From contig JALUTR010000183.1 of the NCBI GenBank assembly GCA_027021785.1, positions 1 to 44,878 of the forward strand: a DNA stretch of 44,878 nt. The letters run 5' to 3'. The translations under genes and the position numbers were made by a program. How positions within the stretch are numbered: position 1 is the first letter of the stretch; every line of letters begins with the position of its first letter. Origin of the DNA: Fidelibacterota bacterium (GTDB taxonomy: Bacteria; Fidelibacterota; Marinisomatia; Marinisomatales; JAADGP01). This document shows, in pieces, positions 1 through 9,021 of the stretch. The notes under the pieces were generated by a model. That model was not told the origin of the DNA. It did no database searches and worked only from the letters and a program-made list of their open reading frames with translations.

Positions 1-2
1 CT

Positions 3-35
3 CCCGTTTTTCGTCTCTTGTCTCCTGAATATTTT
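3..35. repeat. Degenerate heptanucleotide tandem repeat; rest of 1-264 has no gene
   Basis: The window opens with consecutive 7-base units of the form CGTTTTT, CGTCTCT, TGTCTCC, TGAATAT. The same period-7 style recurs in other intergenic spots of this window. The two minus-strand ORFs at 35-231 have no recognisable domain and overlap each other in different frames, so I see no gene in 1-264. Confidence 0.4.
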
Positions 36-264
36 CATTTTTCTCCAATCATAACCGGGCAATACCGTAACAATTCAAAACAACTTGAATTCGAAAAGTA
101 ATGGAAGGTAGTTGTTTGGTAAACCCGTTGCACCAGTCCCATTTGCGCCGCATGATTTTGTAGTCCCGAACCCGTGTAAACGTGTAATTTTCCATCTGAA
201 ATAAGGACGTCACACACGGTGGTGAGTTCAATCTTCAGCTACTATACGAAATAAGTTACAGAAT

Positions 265-576
265 ATGTTCGCAGGCATAAGAAAGAGCATACAGACAAGG
301 TACCTTTTTTACATCCTCAGTATGCTCATTGTCCTTATGCTTGTTTTGAGTTCAGGGTATAATTTATTACATAATCATGAGCCTGACTTAAAATACCACC
401 AGGATTGTTCCGCCTATCAAATATCCTTATTATTAAGTACAATAATTGTCTACTATTATACATTCGGTTTAGTACTGTGTTTTTTGGCATTTATTTATTC
501 GTATCAGTACAATATCGTCTATTCATTTTTTAAATATACTTTTAATTCCCGTGCTCCCCCCTTTTCAAATTCTTAA
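265..576 (+). CDS. Small two-helix membrane protein with His/Cys-rich extracytoplasmic loop
   Basis: A 103-residue protein with a hydrophobic segment at about residues 13-32 and another at about 52-75. Between them is a short polar loop containing HNHEPD and KYHQDCSAYQ, which offers three His, one Cys and acidic residues as possible metal ligands. It lies 66 bases upstream of a TonB-dependent receptor gene in the same direction, so it may be co-transcribed. Small membrane proteins with such loops often precede TonB receptor genes in Bacteroidota-like genomes, but I cannot name a family. A role in metal or metallophore uptake is inference. It could be a spurious ORF, though the membrane topology and position argue for a real gene. 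Confidence 0.6.
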   Translation: MFAGIRKSIQTRYLFYILSMLIVLMLVLSSGYNLLHNHEPDLKYHQDCSAYQISLLLSTIIVYYYTFGLVLCFLAFIYSYQYNIVYSFFKYTFNSRAPPFSNS

Positions 577-642
577 AAATCCCGGTCGTTATTTAAAACG
601 ACAAAAATTTTTACGGAATCAAGATTTGAAAAGGAGTGATCC

Positions 643-3018
643 ATGTTTACGAACCGTAAAATCCGGAGCGCTTCCATACTTTTAGCTCTGAGTTGTTTGC
701 TTATATCCGCTTTTACCGATATAGCTTATTCGCAGTCAAAGTATGGAACCTTACACGGCACCGTACTCAACAAGGAGAATCAACCCCTGTTGGGAGTTAA
801 TGTTATTATTCCGAATTTAGAACGTGGCGCAAGTACAAATATTCAAGGGGAATTTGTAATCACCCAGCTTCCCGCGGGGACATATAAGGTCGCTGTAAAA
901 TATATCGGATATAAGTCAGAGGTCAGGAATGTAAAAATTAAAGCCGGCGAGACTGTCAAAATCAAAATCGTATTAAATCAAACGGTTATCGAGACGGAAC
1001 CGGTTGTGGTTACGGGTAGCCCGATAGCTACGGATCCCTTGAATTCGCCACAAGACATAAGTTATATCGGAGGTCGGGAAAAAATCCGCTTACAATCCGC
1101 TTCTCTGGGAAAAACAATCGAAACTATCCCGGGAATCTATAATATATCCGCCGGATCGGTTGCCGGTAAACCGGTTATTCGTGGACAAACCGGTGAACGG
1201 ATCCGTGTTTTGATTGATGGTGTGGCCCAGGAATATCAACAATATGGTGAACGTCATGCGCCCAACATTGACCCCTTTAATTATGATCGGGTTGAAATTA
1301 TCAAAGGAGCGGCCAGTCTACTCTACGGTTCTGACGCCTTGGGCGGCGCCATTAACCTGATTCCTTACCGATTTCATATCACTGCCAACGAAGTAATTGA
1401 ATTCAACGGCTCAGTAACCAGCGCTTTTCATTCAAATAACCACGAATATATGACAGGTTTTAATTTCGCCGGTTCAAAGAGAAGACTCGGTTTTCTCGGC
1501 TCTCTTGTGAGAAGAAGCGCCGACAATTTCCATACACCTGAAGTAAAGCCTTTCGCAATAACGCAAAAAAGGGGTGATCCCAAATTCACGGGAGAAATCA
1601 ACCACACCGATTTCGAGCAATTGAACGGCTCCATTGCACTTGGCTACTTGAGTTCAATCGGACTCTTTTCCGCGAATTACGATCATTATTTCAATTCGAA
1701 TAATTTCTTATTACCGACAGGGTTGCCCATCGGGCTTCGTCTGGTAAACCGTATCGTAACTTTAAAAGGAAATATGCCTTTAAATCGTTATATTTTAAAA
1801 CCAAAATTCAGTTATCAACGAAATCATCGGCAGGCAACGAAGCCTGGCGATTCACGTGACGTATTACCCAATTCACCCAATGTTGACCTGATTTTGGATG
1901 TTTATACGGGTCGGTTGGAAATTGAAAATATAAATATCTCCAACCTGTCGGGCATACTTGGCGCTGAAATGAAATATTACGATCATAAAAACATCGGCCT
2001 GGTTCCCCTTCAACCCAATGGTCATTTTACCAATATTGCATTATTTGGTTTTGAAGAATGGCGGTCCGAAAGACTGACTTTGAATTTTGGCGTCAGATTT
2101 GATTATCGATCACAGAAATTCTTGGGTTCGACATCCAATCCTTTATTACCCAAAGACGATGAGCGTGAATATTCCTCCTTGTCAGGCGCGATGGGTGTTT
2201 CCTACAAACTGTCGAACATATTAACCGCCACCACGAACATCGGGCGGGGGTTCAGAACTCCCAGCTTTTACAATCTCTATGTTTATGGATATCATGGCGG
2301 GGTGTTCGCATTTCAGATAGGTAATCCCGATCTTGAGAATGAAACTTCCTGGGACATTAGTTCCTCCTTACGTCTTCGCGGCAGTAAGATTGAAGCGGAG
2401 GCAACTATCTTCCAAAACAGGATTAATAATTATATCTTTATGTATAACGCACCCGATCAACCATTGGCGCCTCAGAATGAACCTTTCGTTTTTGCCCATG
2501 ATCAGGCAGGCGCATTGTTGACCGGAATCAATTTAAGCGTAAAAACTAATATATTGGATTGGCTGGTTGTCGGTGGTAATTACTCAATGGTAAACGGTGC
2601 ATTCTCCAGTGGCCCTTATAAGAATGATGAATTACCTTTAATGCCTCCCGGTCGTGCCAATGTGGAAATCAAATTCGTATCGCCGAAAACCCTCGTTTTC
2701 CACTCATCATACTTGTTGTTTAACATTAAACATGTAAGTGATAAATCAGCCGCCGGAGTTTATGAGCCCTTTGGACAATTCGACGACGGCATTGGACCTG
2801 ATATACCATTCGGCGTAGCTTCAACCGATGCCTATACCATTGTTAATATGGGTGTTGGCTTTGATTTGAACATTATGAGAATGTCGCTCAATTTTGACGT
2901 CGAAATAACCAATCTCATGAATAAAGAATATCGGGATTTTTTGGATACCTATAAGGGTTATGCGTTATCACCCGGACGAAGCGTTAATATTAATTTGAAT
3001 ATGCCATACGATAATTAA
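643..3018 (+). CDS. TonB-dependent outer-membrane receptor with N-terminal carboxypeptidase-regulatory domain
   Basis: A 791-residue outer-membrane receptor for energy-dependent import of a large or scarce ligand. A Sec signal peptide covers about residues 1-30. A CarboxypepD_reg-like beta-sandwich follows at about 35-120 (LHGTVLNKENQPLLGVNV). The plug domain spans about 135-240 and includes PVIRGQTGERIRVLIDGV and KGAASLLYGSDALGGAINL. The remainder is a beta-barrel ending in alternating hydrophobic residues (SVNINLNMPYD). The start is well supported by an AGGAG Shine-Dalgarno sequence 7 bases before ATG. The substrate is unknown. The upstream small His/Cys membrane protein suggests a metal or metal chelate, by inference. 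The nearby secreted phosphoesterase is separated by 142 bases and need not be related. Confidence 0.93.
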   Translation: MFTNRKIRSASILLALSCLLISAFTDIAYSQSKYGTLHGTVLNKENQPLLGVNVIIPNLERGASTNIQGEFVITQLPAGTYKVAVKYIGYKSEVRNVKIKAGETVKIKIVLNQTVIETEPVVVTGSPIATDPLNSPQDISYIGGREKIRLQSASLGKTIETIPGIYNISAGSVAGKPVIRGQTGERIRVLIDGVAQEYQQYGERHAPNIDPFNYDRVEIIKGAASLLYGSDALGGAINLIPYRFHITANEVIEFNGSVTSAFHSNNHEYMTGFNFAGSKRRLGFLGSLVRRSADNFHTPEVKPFAITQKRGDPKFTGEINHTDFEQLNGSIALGYLSSIGLFSANYDHYFNSNNFLLPTGLPIGLRLVNRIVTLKGNMPLNRYILKPKFSYQRNHRQATKPGDSRDVLPNSPNVDLILDVYTGRLEIENINISNLSGILGAEMKYYDHKNIGLVPLQPNGHFTNIALFGFEEWRSERLTLNFGVRFDYRSQKFLGSTSNPLLPKDDEREYSSLSGAMGVSYKLSNILTATTNIGRGFRTPSFYNLYVYGYHGGVFAFQIGNPDLENETSWDISSSLRLRGSKIEAEATIFQNRINNYIFMYNAPDQPLAPQNEPFVFAHDQAGALLTGINLSVKTNILDWLVVGGNYSMVNGAFSSGPYKNDELPLMPPGRANVEIKFVSPKTLVFHSSYLLFNIKHVSDKSAAGVYEPFGQFDDGIGPDIPFGVASTDAYTIVNMGVGFDLNIMRMSLNFDVEITNLMNKEYRDFLDTYKGYALSPGRSVNINLNMPYDN

Positions 3019-3160
3019 CTTAAATTTGTTGGATAAAAGAAAGCTGATATAATTGCATTAACCCGGCCACAGGTTTCGGGCGTAGCTTTTACGTTCGGTA
3101 CTTTTTATCCCTGCGACAGATTATGCAAAACGTTAGTACCCAAAAAACAGAAGAGGCAAC

Positions 3161-4117
3161 ATGTTTTTGAAAAAAGGATTCCATTATTTTGCGTTATTGA
3201 TTGCTTCGTGCCTGGTCTTCTTTTTTTGCTTTACCACGTTCGGATTCCCGGCGTCTGTCCCAAAATTTTCTTTTGCCGTCCTTGCGGATCCCAGGGCCGG
3301 CGGCGAAACCTGGAAAAACGCCTTATCGGAGATACGGGATATGGCGGTCAACCCTGAACCAAAGTTCACTCCTAATCAAATTATCATTGTCGTCGGAGAC
3401 ACCGATCCCCTTGAATTAAGGTATAACGATTATAAGAATATTTTTATTAACACGAATGAGTCCCCCCTCTTTTTACCCGTAATTGGAAATCATGAATTTG
3501 AGAATAACGGCAAGCCCTTCCGGTATGCCAGGGATACGATTATTCCCGCTATTCCGAACGTGGTTCGCAGACATCCGAAATCATGTGACTATTATCTGGA
3601 TCATGAAAATGCCCGGTTCATAATACTTGACGGATACACCGACCTTGGTAAAAAAGGAGTCATCAACCGTAAAGGCAGACAATGGGTTGAGCAGGTAATT
3701 AAATCAGCGCCCTTAAAGATTGATCATATTTTTATCTTTTTTCATGAACCCGCTTTCCCACGATATCGTCATCTAAAAGATTCTTTCAACGCGGATCCTG
3801 AAAGCCGGGATGCCTTTTGGAAAATGTTGCTGGTATACCGCGACAAGGTTCGGGCGGTTTTCGTTGGACATACACATCATTACTACCGAATGCGTATTCT
3901 TGATCCTTCGGGGATACCCGCCAATGATAAGCATGCCTTTCCGGATGAAAACGGTGGCATATATCAGGTGGATGCCGGGGCGGCCGGAAACGGCAAGAAG
4001 AATATAATTGTGCAAACACAGATAAATGGTGAGCGGATTATTTTCAGAGTTCTCCAGGCAGATAACGGTAGCGGAAAACCATTCAAAAAAATTGATGAAT
4101 GGCAATATCAACCGTAA
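3161..4117 (+). CDS. Secreted calcineurin-like metallophosphoesterase
   Basis: A 318-residue protein with an N-terminal hydrophobic signal (about residues 8-30), so it is probably exported. It carries the metallophosphoesterase motifs in order: LADPRAGG (motif I, with Arg where the usual D-x-H has His), VVGDTDP (GDxxx), GNHEF (GNHE), FFHEP (metal-binding His) and VGHTHHYY (GHxH). It should hydrolyse a phosphomonoester or phosphodiester using two metal ions; the substrate cannot be read from sequence. The replaced His in motif I may alter binding of one metal. It stands alone, between the TonB receptor and the HAMP/trkH operon, all on the plus strand. Confidence 0.88.
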   Translation: MFLKKGFHYFALLIASCLVFFFCFTTFGFPASVPKFSFAVLADPRAGGETWKNALSEIRDMAVNPEPKFTPNQIIIVVGDTDPLELRYNDYKNIFINTNESPLFLPVIGNHEFENNGKPFRYARDTIIPAIPNVVRRHPKSCDYYLDHENARFIILDGYTDLGKKGVINRKGRQWVEQVIKSAPLKIDHIFIFFHEPAFPRYRHLKDSFNADPESRDAFWKMLLVYRDKVRAVFVGHTHHYYRMRILDPSGIPANDKHAFPDENGGIYQVDAGAAGNGKKNIIVQTQINGERIIFRVLQADNGSGKPFKKIDEWQYQP

Positions 4118-4161
4118 AAAGACCGTAAGGGACTGATTTTTTCCAATCGACATTTTTAGTT

Positions 4162-4180
4162 GGAGGCGTTCCTCCGGAGG
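4162..4180 (+). promoter_or_regulatory. Possible mutually exclusive leader hairpins upstream of HAMP-trkH
   Basis: The leader reads GGAGG, CGTT, CCTCC, GGAGG. The central CCTCC can pair with either flanking GGAGG, which could form alternative short hairpins. It lies about 80 bases upstream of the HAMP-sensor start. A regulatory role is speculative. Confidence 0.2.
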
Positions 4181-4261
4181 GAATGTTTTTCCATTGATAT
4201 CCATAATCAACGTAAATTAAATCACTTCAATACTATTCATAACGATGGTGGGAGAATGATT

Positions 4262-5023
4262 ATGGGTCTGCGTCTGAAAATTTTATCCGGTTTCCTCGTT
4301 TTGTCATTAATGTTAATTGTAGCCGGGATCTGGTCAATCTACCATTTCCATTTTATTGGTGAATCGGTCCAGAAACTAATTGATAATAATTACCAAAGTA
4401 TCACGGCCACCAATACCATGATCAATGCCTTGGAAAGAGAAGACAGCGCTGTTTTGTTGTTGCTATTGGGGAAGTGGGAGAATGGGCGGTCGCTCCTGGA
4501 AAAAGCCGACAGCGTATTCAACCAAGGATTCCGGTTGGCGGAAAAAAATCAAACCTTGGCCGAAGAAGCCGATTTGATTAATAATATAAAGTCCAACTAT
4601 CAACAGTACAAAAAGTTGTGGCAGTTGCCGATCGTCGGCACTTCCAAAGAAAATAATCTGGATTGGTACTTCGATGGAATACACCAGGCTTTTTTAGATA
4701 CGAAAGCGTCCGTAAACGATTTGAACCTGTTGCACGAGAATGAATTATATCGCACCTCGATCGAATTAAGAAATCGCGCGAATCGCGCGACCATGCCCGG
4801 CATTGTCGCCATCATTACCGCCCTGATTTTCACTCTCATGTTCAGTTACCTGATCAATTACTTTATGGTCAATCCGATCATTCGTGTTATTAACGGCATA
4901 ACACTGTTTCTTAAAACGGGCGAACCGTTCAATGTGCGGGTACGAACGAAAGATGAGATATCCAAGCTGGTATCCTCCGTTCAGTATCTTTGTTCGAATA
5001 AGAGCGAAAAGCCCGACAAATGA
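4262..5023 (+). CDS. HAMP-domain membrane sensor without output domain
   Basis: I place the start at ATG 4262, because GGGAG lies 7 bases upstream; the ORF track's longer start has no such site. The protein is then 253 residues. Transmembrane helix 1 is at about 5-27. A mostly helical extracytoplasmic region of about 150 residues resembles a four-helix-bundle sensor. Transmembrane helix 2 is at about 180-202, followed by a HAMP-like segment (VNPIIRVINGITLFLKTGEPFNVRVRTKDEISKLV). The family normally continues into a histidine kinase, cyclase or chemotaxis domain; here it ends some 20 residues after HAMP. Its stop overlaps the trkH start (ATGA), indicating translational coupling. It may be a truncated kinase or a genuine accessory subunit that modulates potassium uptake (inference). 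Confidence 0.75.
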   Translation: MGLRLKILSGFLVLSLMLIVAGIWSIYHFHFIGESVQKLIDNNYQSITATNTMINALEREDSAVLLLLLGKWENGRSLLEKADSVFNQGFRLAEKNQTLAEEADLINNIKSNYQQYKKLWQLPIVGTSKENNLDWYFDGIHQAFLDTKASVNDLNLLHENELYRTSIELRNRANRATMPGIVAIITALIFTLMFSYLINYFMVNPIIRVINGITLFLKTGEPFNVRVRTKDEISKLVSSVQYLCSNKSEKPDK

Positions 5024-6468
5024 GACTGCACGTAATTTTCCGCTATGACGGTCTTATTCTGTTGTTGAATGGGGCCTTCCTCACAATTTCCGCGTGTATT
5101 TCCATGTTCGGTTCCGATTCCGCCTTGTTTCCCCTGGCATACGCGGCTATTATTTCCTTACTATTCGGTATTTTCCCCCTGATCTTTATCCCGGCTACCT
5201 ATGACATTTCCAATAAAGAAGGTTTGGTTATTGTCATTTCCAGTTGGTTGCTTTCCTGCCTGATCGGGATGTTGCCATATATTTTATGGGGTGGTGACTT
5301 CACAGTGACAAACGCCTGGTTCGAAAGTGTTTCCGGGTACACGACAACCGGTTCAACCATCTTACAGAATGTTGAGGCGCTTCCCAGGGGCCTGTTGTTC
5401 TGGAGGGCGTCTACCCATTGGATCGGTGGGATGGGTATTATTGTCTTTGTTCTGGCCGTGCTGCCCAACATGGGTATGGCGGGAATGATGCTTTATCGCT
5501 CGGAAGTCTCCCATCACACGATGGACAAGTTCCGCTTCAAAACCAAGCGGGCGGCACAAATTCTGATCAGCGTCTATTTCGGTCTGACCCTCCTGGAAAC
5601 AATCATTCTGGCTTTCAGCGGCATGAGTGTTTTCGACGCCATCACCCATTCGTTTGCTACCATCGCCACCGGCGGATTCTCAACCAAGAACGCGAGTATA
5701 GCCTATTATAACAGCGCCGTTATTGATTGGGTGATCATTGTTTTCATGGTCATTTCCGGGATTCATTTCGGTTTATTGTACGCCGTCTTTACCAAGAGCA
5801 TCCGCCGAATATTGCAATCCTCAGTGGTCAAATATTATCTGCTGGCCCTGCTCATCGGTGTAATCGTAACAACGATAAGTAATTACGGAACTCAATATTC
5901 GAGTTGGCTGACCTCATTAAGATTTTCCGCTTTCCAGGTCATATCGGTGGGAACTTCAACCGGGTTTGCCACTGCCGATACCAATCCCTGGCCTTCCCTG
6001 ACTCATATTCTGATTATCTTCTTCACACTCCAGTGTGCCTGTGCGGGCAGCACCTCGGGAGGGATCAAGACCGACCGGATTATTCTTTTCTGGAAAACGG
6101 TTGTTAAAAAAGTACGGCAATTCCTTCACCCCAAGGCCATTATTCCGGTCAGTATTGACAAATCCAATATCGATCCGAATGTGCTGGAACTGAGCGTCCT
6201 GTATATTTCCATCTATCTGATGGTGGTGTTTATCACAACTATCCTGCTCACCGCCATGGGCGTTGACAGCACCACCGCCTTCACCGGTTCGGCGGCAACG
6301 ATGGGGAATGTCGGTCCCGGCCTGGGACTGGTGGGGACGGTCCATAACTTCAGCCAGATCCCGGCTGCGGGGAAATGGCTGCTTACATTAAACATGTTCC
6401 TGGGCCGACTGGAAATCTTCAGCGTCATTATTTTTCTGTCTCCGGAAACCTGGCAAAAACTCAGGTAA
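5020..6468 (+). CDS. trkH: TrkH/KtrB-type potassium transporter, membrane subunit
   Basis: A 482-residue polytopic protein of the Trk/Ktr/HKT superfamily, which carries K+ across the inner membrane. Four selectivity-filter loops are visible in order: SGYTTTGST, ATIATGGFST, SVGTSTGFAT and GSAATMGNVGPG. The conserved GSTSGGIKTDR segment follows filter three and is typical of TrkH. Length matches the family (about 480). The usual NAD-binding cytoplasmic ring subunit TrkA is absent from this window. Instead the gene overlaps a HAMP-only sensor by 4 bases. A convergent ClC gene with an RCK_C domain follows beyond a hairpin terminator. Confidence 0.95.
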   Translation: MRLHVIFRYDGLILLLNGAFLTISACISMFGSDSALFPLAYAAIISLLFGIFPLIFIPATYDISNKEGLVIVISSWLLSCLIGMLPYILWGGDFTVTNAWFESVSGYTTTGSTILQNVEALPRGLLFWRASTHWIGGMGIIVFVLAVLPNMGMAGMMLYRSEVSHHTMDKFRFKTKRAAQILISVYFGLTLLETIILAFSGMSVFDAITHSFATIATGGFSTKNASIAYYNSAVIDWVIIVFMVISGIHFGLLYAVFTKSIRRILQSSVVKYYLLALLIGVIVTTISNYGTQYSSWLTSLRFSAFQVISVGTSTGFATADTNPWPSLTHILIIFFTLQCACAGSTSGGIKTDRIILFWKTVVKKVRQFLHPKAIIPVSIDKSNIDPNVLELSVLYISIYLMVVFITTILLTAMGVDSTTAFTGSAATMGNVGPGLGLVGTVHNFSQIPAAGKWLLTLNMFLGRLEIFSVIIFLSPETWQKLR

Positions 6469-6785
6469 CCAGGGTCTTTATTTTTGATATTAAATCGTGA
6501 GAAGCCACAGATTGGCAAGGATAAAAACGAATATATGTGATGCAATCGTAAACAGTTCTGAGTTGTCATTCTTGAGCCGGTAAAGTGAAAAACACAATTG
6601 GTTTGAAAATCAGGCCGGGAAGAATGAAGGCTTGTTCTCCTTAACCGGACACTTTTTCCATGCAGGCTCAAAACAATAGTAAAAACCCATTATCAAATTT
6701 CTTGACCGCATGATCTTTAGTTGGGGGATGTAATTCCGCGGGAAAACATTCAGAATACCGAACCATATAATTCATAATAATAAGC

Positions 6786-6809
6786 GAACAGGGTCTTCCG
6801 ACCCTGTTC
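6786..6809. terminator. Bidirectional hairpin terminator between convergent trkH and clc
   Basis: A perfect 10-bp stem, GAACAGGGTC and GACCCTGTTC, with a TTCC loop. It is followed by a short T-rich tract on the plus strand and preceded by an A-rich tract that serves the minus strand. It lies between the 3' ends of trkH and the ClC gene. The rest of 6469-6900 (about 430 bases) shows no gene. Confidence 0.7.
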
Positions 6810-6900
6810 TTGTAACTAATTCCCTTTTGATATTATGCGGTATGAAAAGAAAGTATTTTTGCTCTTAATATCAAAGACAGATAGAATTTGTCAAATTCTT

Positions 6901-9021
6901 CTATGTCATATCACAAACAGCTTCCACATTCTCACGTCTTCCGAAAATCAATATTTGATCTTCGGGCTTCATAATAACGGAGGGCGTGGGAATGATATCC
7001 TTATAGCCTTTTTCGGTATTCTGCCGAATCAACAGGACATCAATATTGTACTTATTTCTCAAATCCAGGGCATGTACGGAGAAATTAACAAACGGTGAAG
7101 GAACGTTTATCCGTGCCAGCATAAATCCCGGAATGACTTCCGATTTTTCATGAAAATACTGATGAACAAATTTTATCGACGAGGCAATGGTCCCGGCGGT
7201 CTGGTCCTGTAATAGCAATTCCTGATATTCCCTTAAAATATCGGACCGTAATACCTGTCCCGTGACTTTTCCTTCCTCGTCCAGAACCGGAAGAACCTCC
7301 ATGTCCATTTCGGACATGATCCTCAGAACCTGATCCATAGGCGTATCATCGGTAATCGAGGGGAAATGAGTATTGCTGATATCCGCCACTTTGGTTCCAA
7401 TGGGAATTTCCTCAAAGCGGTTAACAAACCGTCGAATAGCGCCCTGGGTTATAATACCGGTTAAATGCCCGTTCGCATCACAGGCATAAAATATCGAATG
7501 TTCGCTGGAGGTCATCCGGGCCAATAGTTCCTCCACCGGTAACGATTCATCGATGGTTTCCACCAAATGCCGTTTTATCCTGGCGACACTCAATTGTTTA
7601 AGGATATTAATATCCTTACCGCCGTGGATATTTACTCCCCGCCGCAACAGTTTAATCGTGTATATGGTCCCCTCCAATACTCGTCCCGTAATGACGGTCG
7701 CGATGATACTGGAAATAATCAGGGGTAAAATAACCGAGTATTCGGTTGTCATTTCAAAAATGATAACGATGCCGGTAATCGGAGCGTTCGTGGCTGCGGC
7801 AACGACGGACGCCATTCCCACCAACGCGTAAGCCCCGGAAGAAGCGGTAACGTTCGGGAATATTCCATGAAAGACTTTGCCCAGGGTGCTTCCCAACATT
7901 GAGCCAATGAACAATGAAGGGGCGAAAATACCCCCCGAACCGCCGGAGCCCAGGGTAATCACAGTTGCTAATATTTTTGCAAAAAGTAATATTACGGCAA
8001 AAGCCATGGTTATTTCCCCGGCCAGGACCAGGTCCATGGTTTCGTAACCGACACCCAACACTTCCGGCACCGTGACCGCCAACAATCCCAATACCACGCC
8101 ACCCATAATTGCCTTTGCGCCCACCGGTAATTTCATATTGTCGAACAAATCTTCGGTAAAATACAAGGCGCGGACAAAAAGCCAGCCTACCAGACCGGCC
8201 GCGATACCTAAAATAACATAAAAAACGAGTTCAATCGGCGCCTGTAGCTCGTAAATCGGGGGGACAAAGGCGGGATAGTCACCATAAATACTGTGCGAAA
8301 TTACCGTCCCCATGACGGAAGAAATCATAATGGGAGCAATGGAAGAAACACTGAAATCTCCGAGAATAATCTCGCTGGCAAAGATCGCTCCGGCAATCGG
8401 CGCGTTAAATGTCGCCGCGATACCGGCGGCGGCTCCGCAACCTACAAAGGTCCTCATACGGCGGGCCGATACCTGGAACAATTGCCCGATAGTCGACCCG
8501 AATGCCGATCCGATCTGAACAATGGGGCCTTCCCGGCCGACGGAACCACCGGAACCGATCGACAGCGCCGAGGCAACCGCTTTCACCAAAACCACGCGCA
8601 TCCTGATAAAACCGTTTTTCGTGGCTACGGCATCCATGACCTCGGGAACACCGTGTCCTTTTGCTTCCGGGGCAAGACGATGGACAAAAATAGCCACGAT
8701 CATTCCTCCGACGGAAGGTATCAGTAATCGGAGATAAACCGGTGTGGCCTTAATTCCTTCCACAAGGTTACCCGAGTGCCACAGGTGAACCTGGAAAAAA
8801 CTGATCATGCTACGGAACCCGGCGGCGATATACCCGGCCGCGATCCCGATTACAATGGCCACAATGATTACAAACAATTGGTCGAAAGACTTGATACTGA
8901 ATAAAGTCCGCTGAATTAAATCAGACAACGCCTTCCTGCGGCGTATATAAATCCGCAGACGATGAATATTTTTACGCGATAAGTTGGGAATATTATCTTC
9001 GTAATTCATATTTCGTTTCAT
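6901..9021 (-). CDS. ClC-family chloride transporter/channel with CBS pair and RCK_C (TrkA-C) domain
   Basis: A 706-residue protein that conducts or exchanges chloride across the inner membrane. The ClC core covers about residues 35-460, with signatures GSGGSVGREGP (gating Glu conserved) and GSGGSGGIFAP. The ASEIILGDF helix seems to have Ile at the position of the internal proton-pathway Glu of E. coli ClC (FIIEEM), which leans toward a channel or an uncoupled mode (inference). Two CBS domains follow (about 475-600) and would sense adenine nucleotides. The C-terminal ~85 residues resemble an RCK_C/TrkA-C ligand-binding domain (FVNFSVHALDLRNKYNIDVLLI ... EDQILIFG). It converges on trkH. The start could be the first ATG or the second Met four residues on. 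Confidence 0.93.
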   Translation of the reverse strand: MKRNMNYEDNIPNLSRKNIHRLRIYIRRRKALSDLIQRTLFSIKSFDQLFVIIVAIVIGIAAGYIAAGFRSMISFFQVHLWHSGNLVEGIKATPVYLRLLIPSVGGMIVAIFVHRLAPEAKGHGVPEVMDAVATKNGFIRMRVVLVKAVASALSIGSGGSVGREGPIVQIGSAFGSTIGQLFQVSARRMRTFVGCGAAAGIAATFNAPIAGAIFASEIILGDFSVSSIAPIMISSVMGTVISHSIYGDYPAFVPPIYELQAPIELVFYVILGIAAGLVGWLFVRALYFTEDLFDNMKLPVGAKAIMGGVVLGLLAVTVPEVLGVGYETMDLVLAGEITMAFAVILLFAKILATVITLGSGGSGGIFAPSLFIGSMLGSTLGKVFHGIFPNVTASSGAYALVGMASVVAAATNAPITGIVIIFEMTTEYSVILPLIISSIIATVITGRVLEGTIYTIKLLRRGVNIHGGKDINILKQLSVARIKRHLVETIDESLPVEELLARMTSSEHSIFYACDANGHLTGIITQGAIRRFVNRFEEIPIGTKVADISNTHFPSITDDTPMDQVLRIMSEMDMEVLPVLDEEGKVTGQVLRSDILREYQELLLQDQTAGTIASSIKFVHQYFHEKSEVIPGFMLARINVPSPFVNFSVHALDLRNKYNIDVLLIRQNTEKGYKDIIPTPSVIMKPEDQILIFGRRENVEAVCDMT

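Noticed and set aside
577-642. Cobalamin or other riboswitch before the TonB receptor
   Set aside because: The gap to the upstream gene is only 66 bases and shows no conserved riboswitch core.
3773-4210. 145-aa minus-strand ORF
   Set aside because: Mostly antisense to the metallophosphoesterase and without recognisable features.
6835-7098. 87-aa plus-strand ORF
   Set aside because: Antisense to the RCK_C end of the ClC gene.
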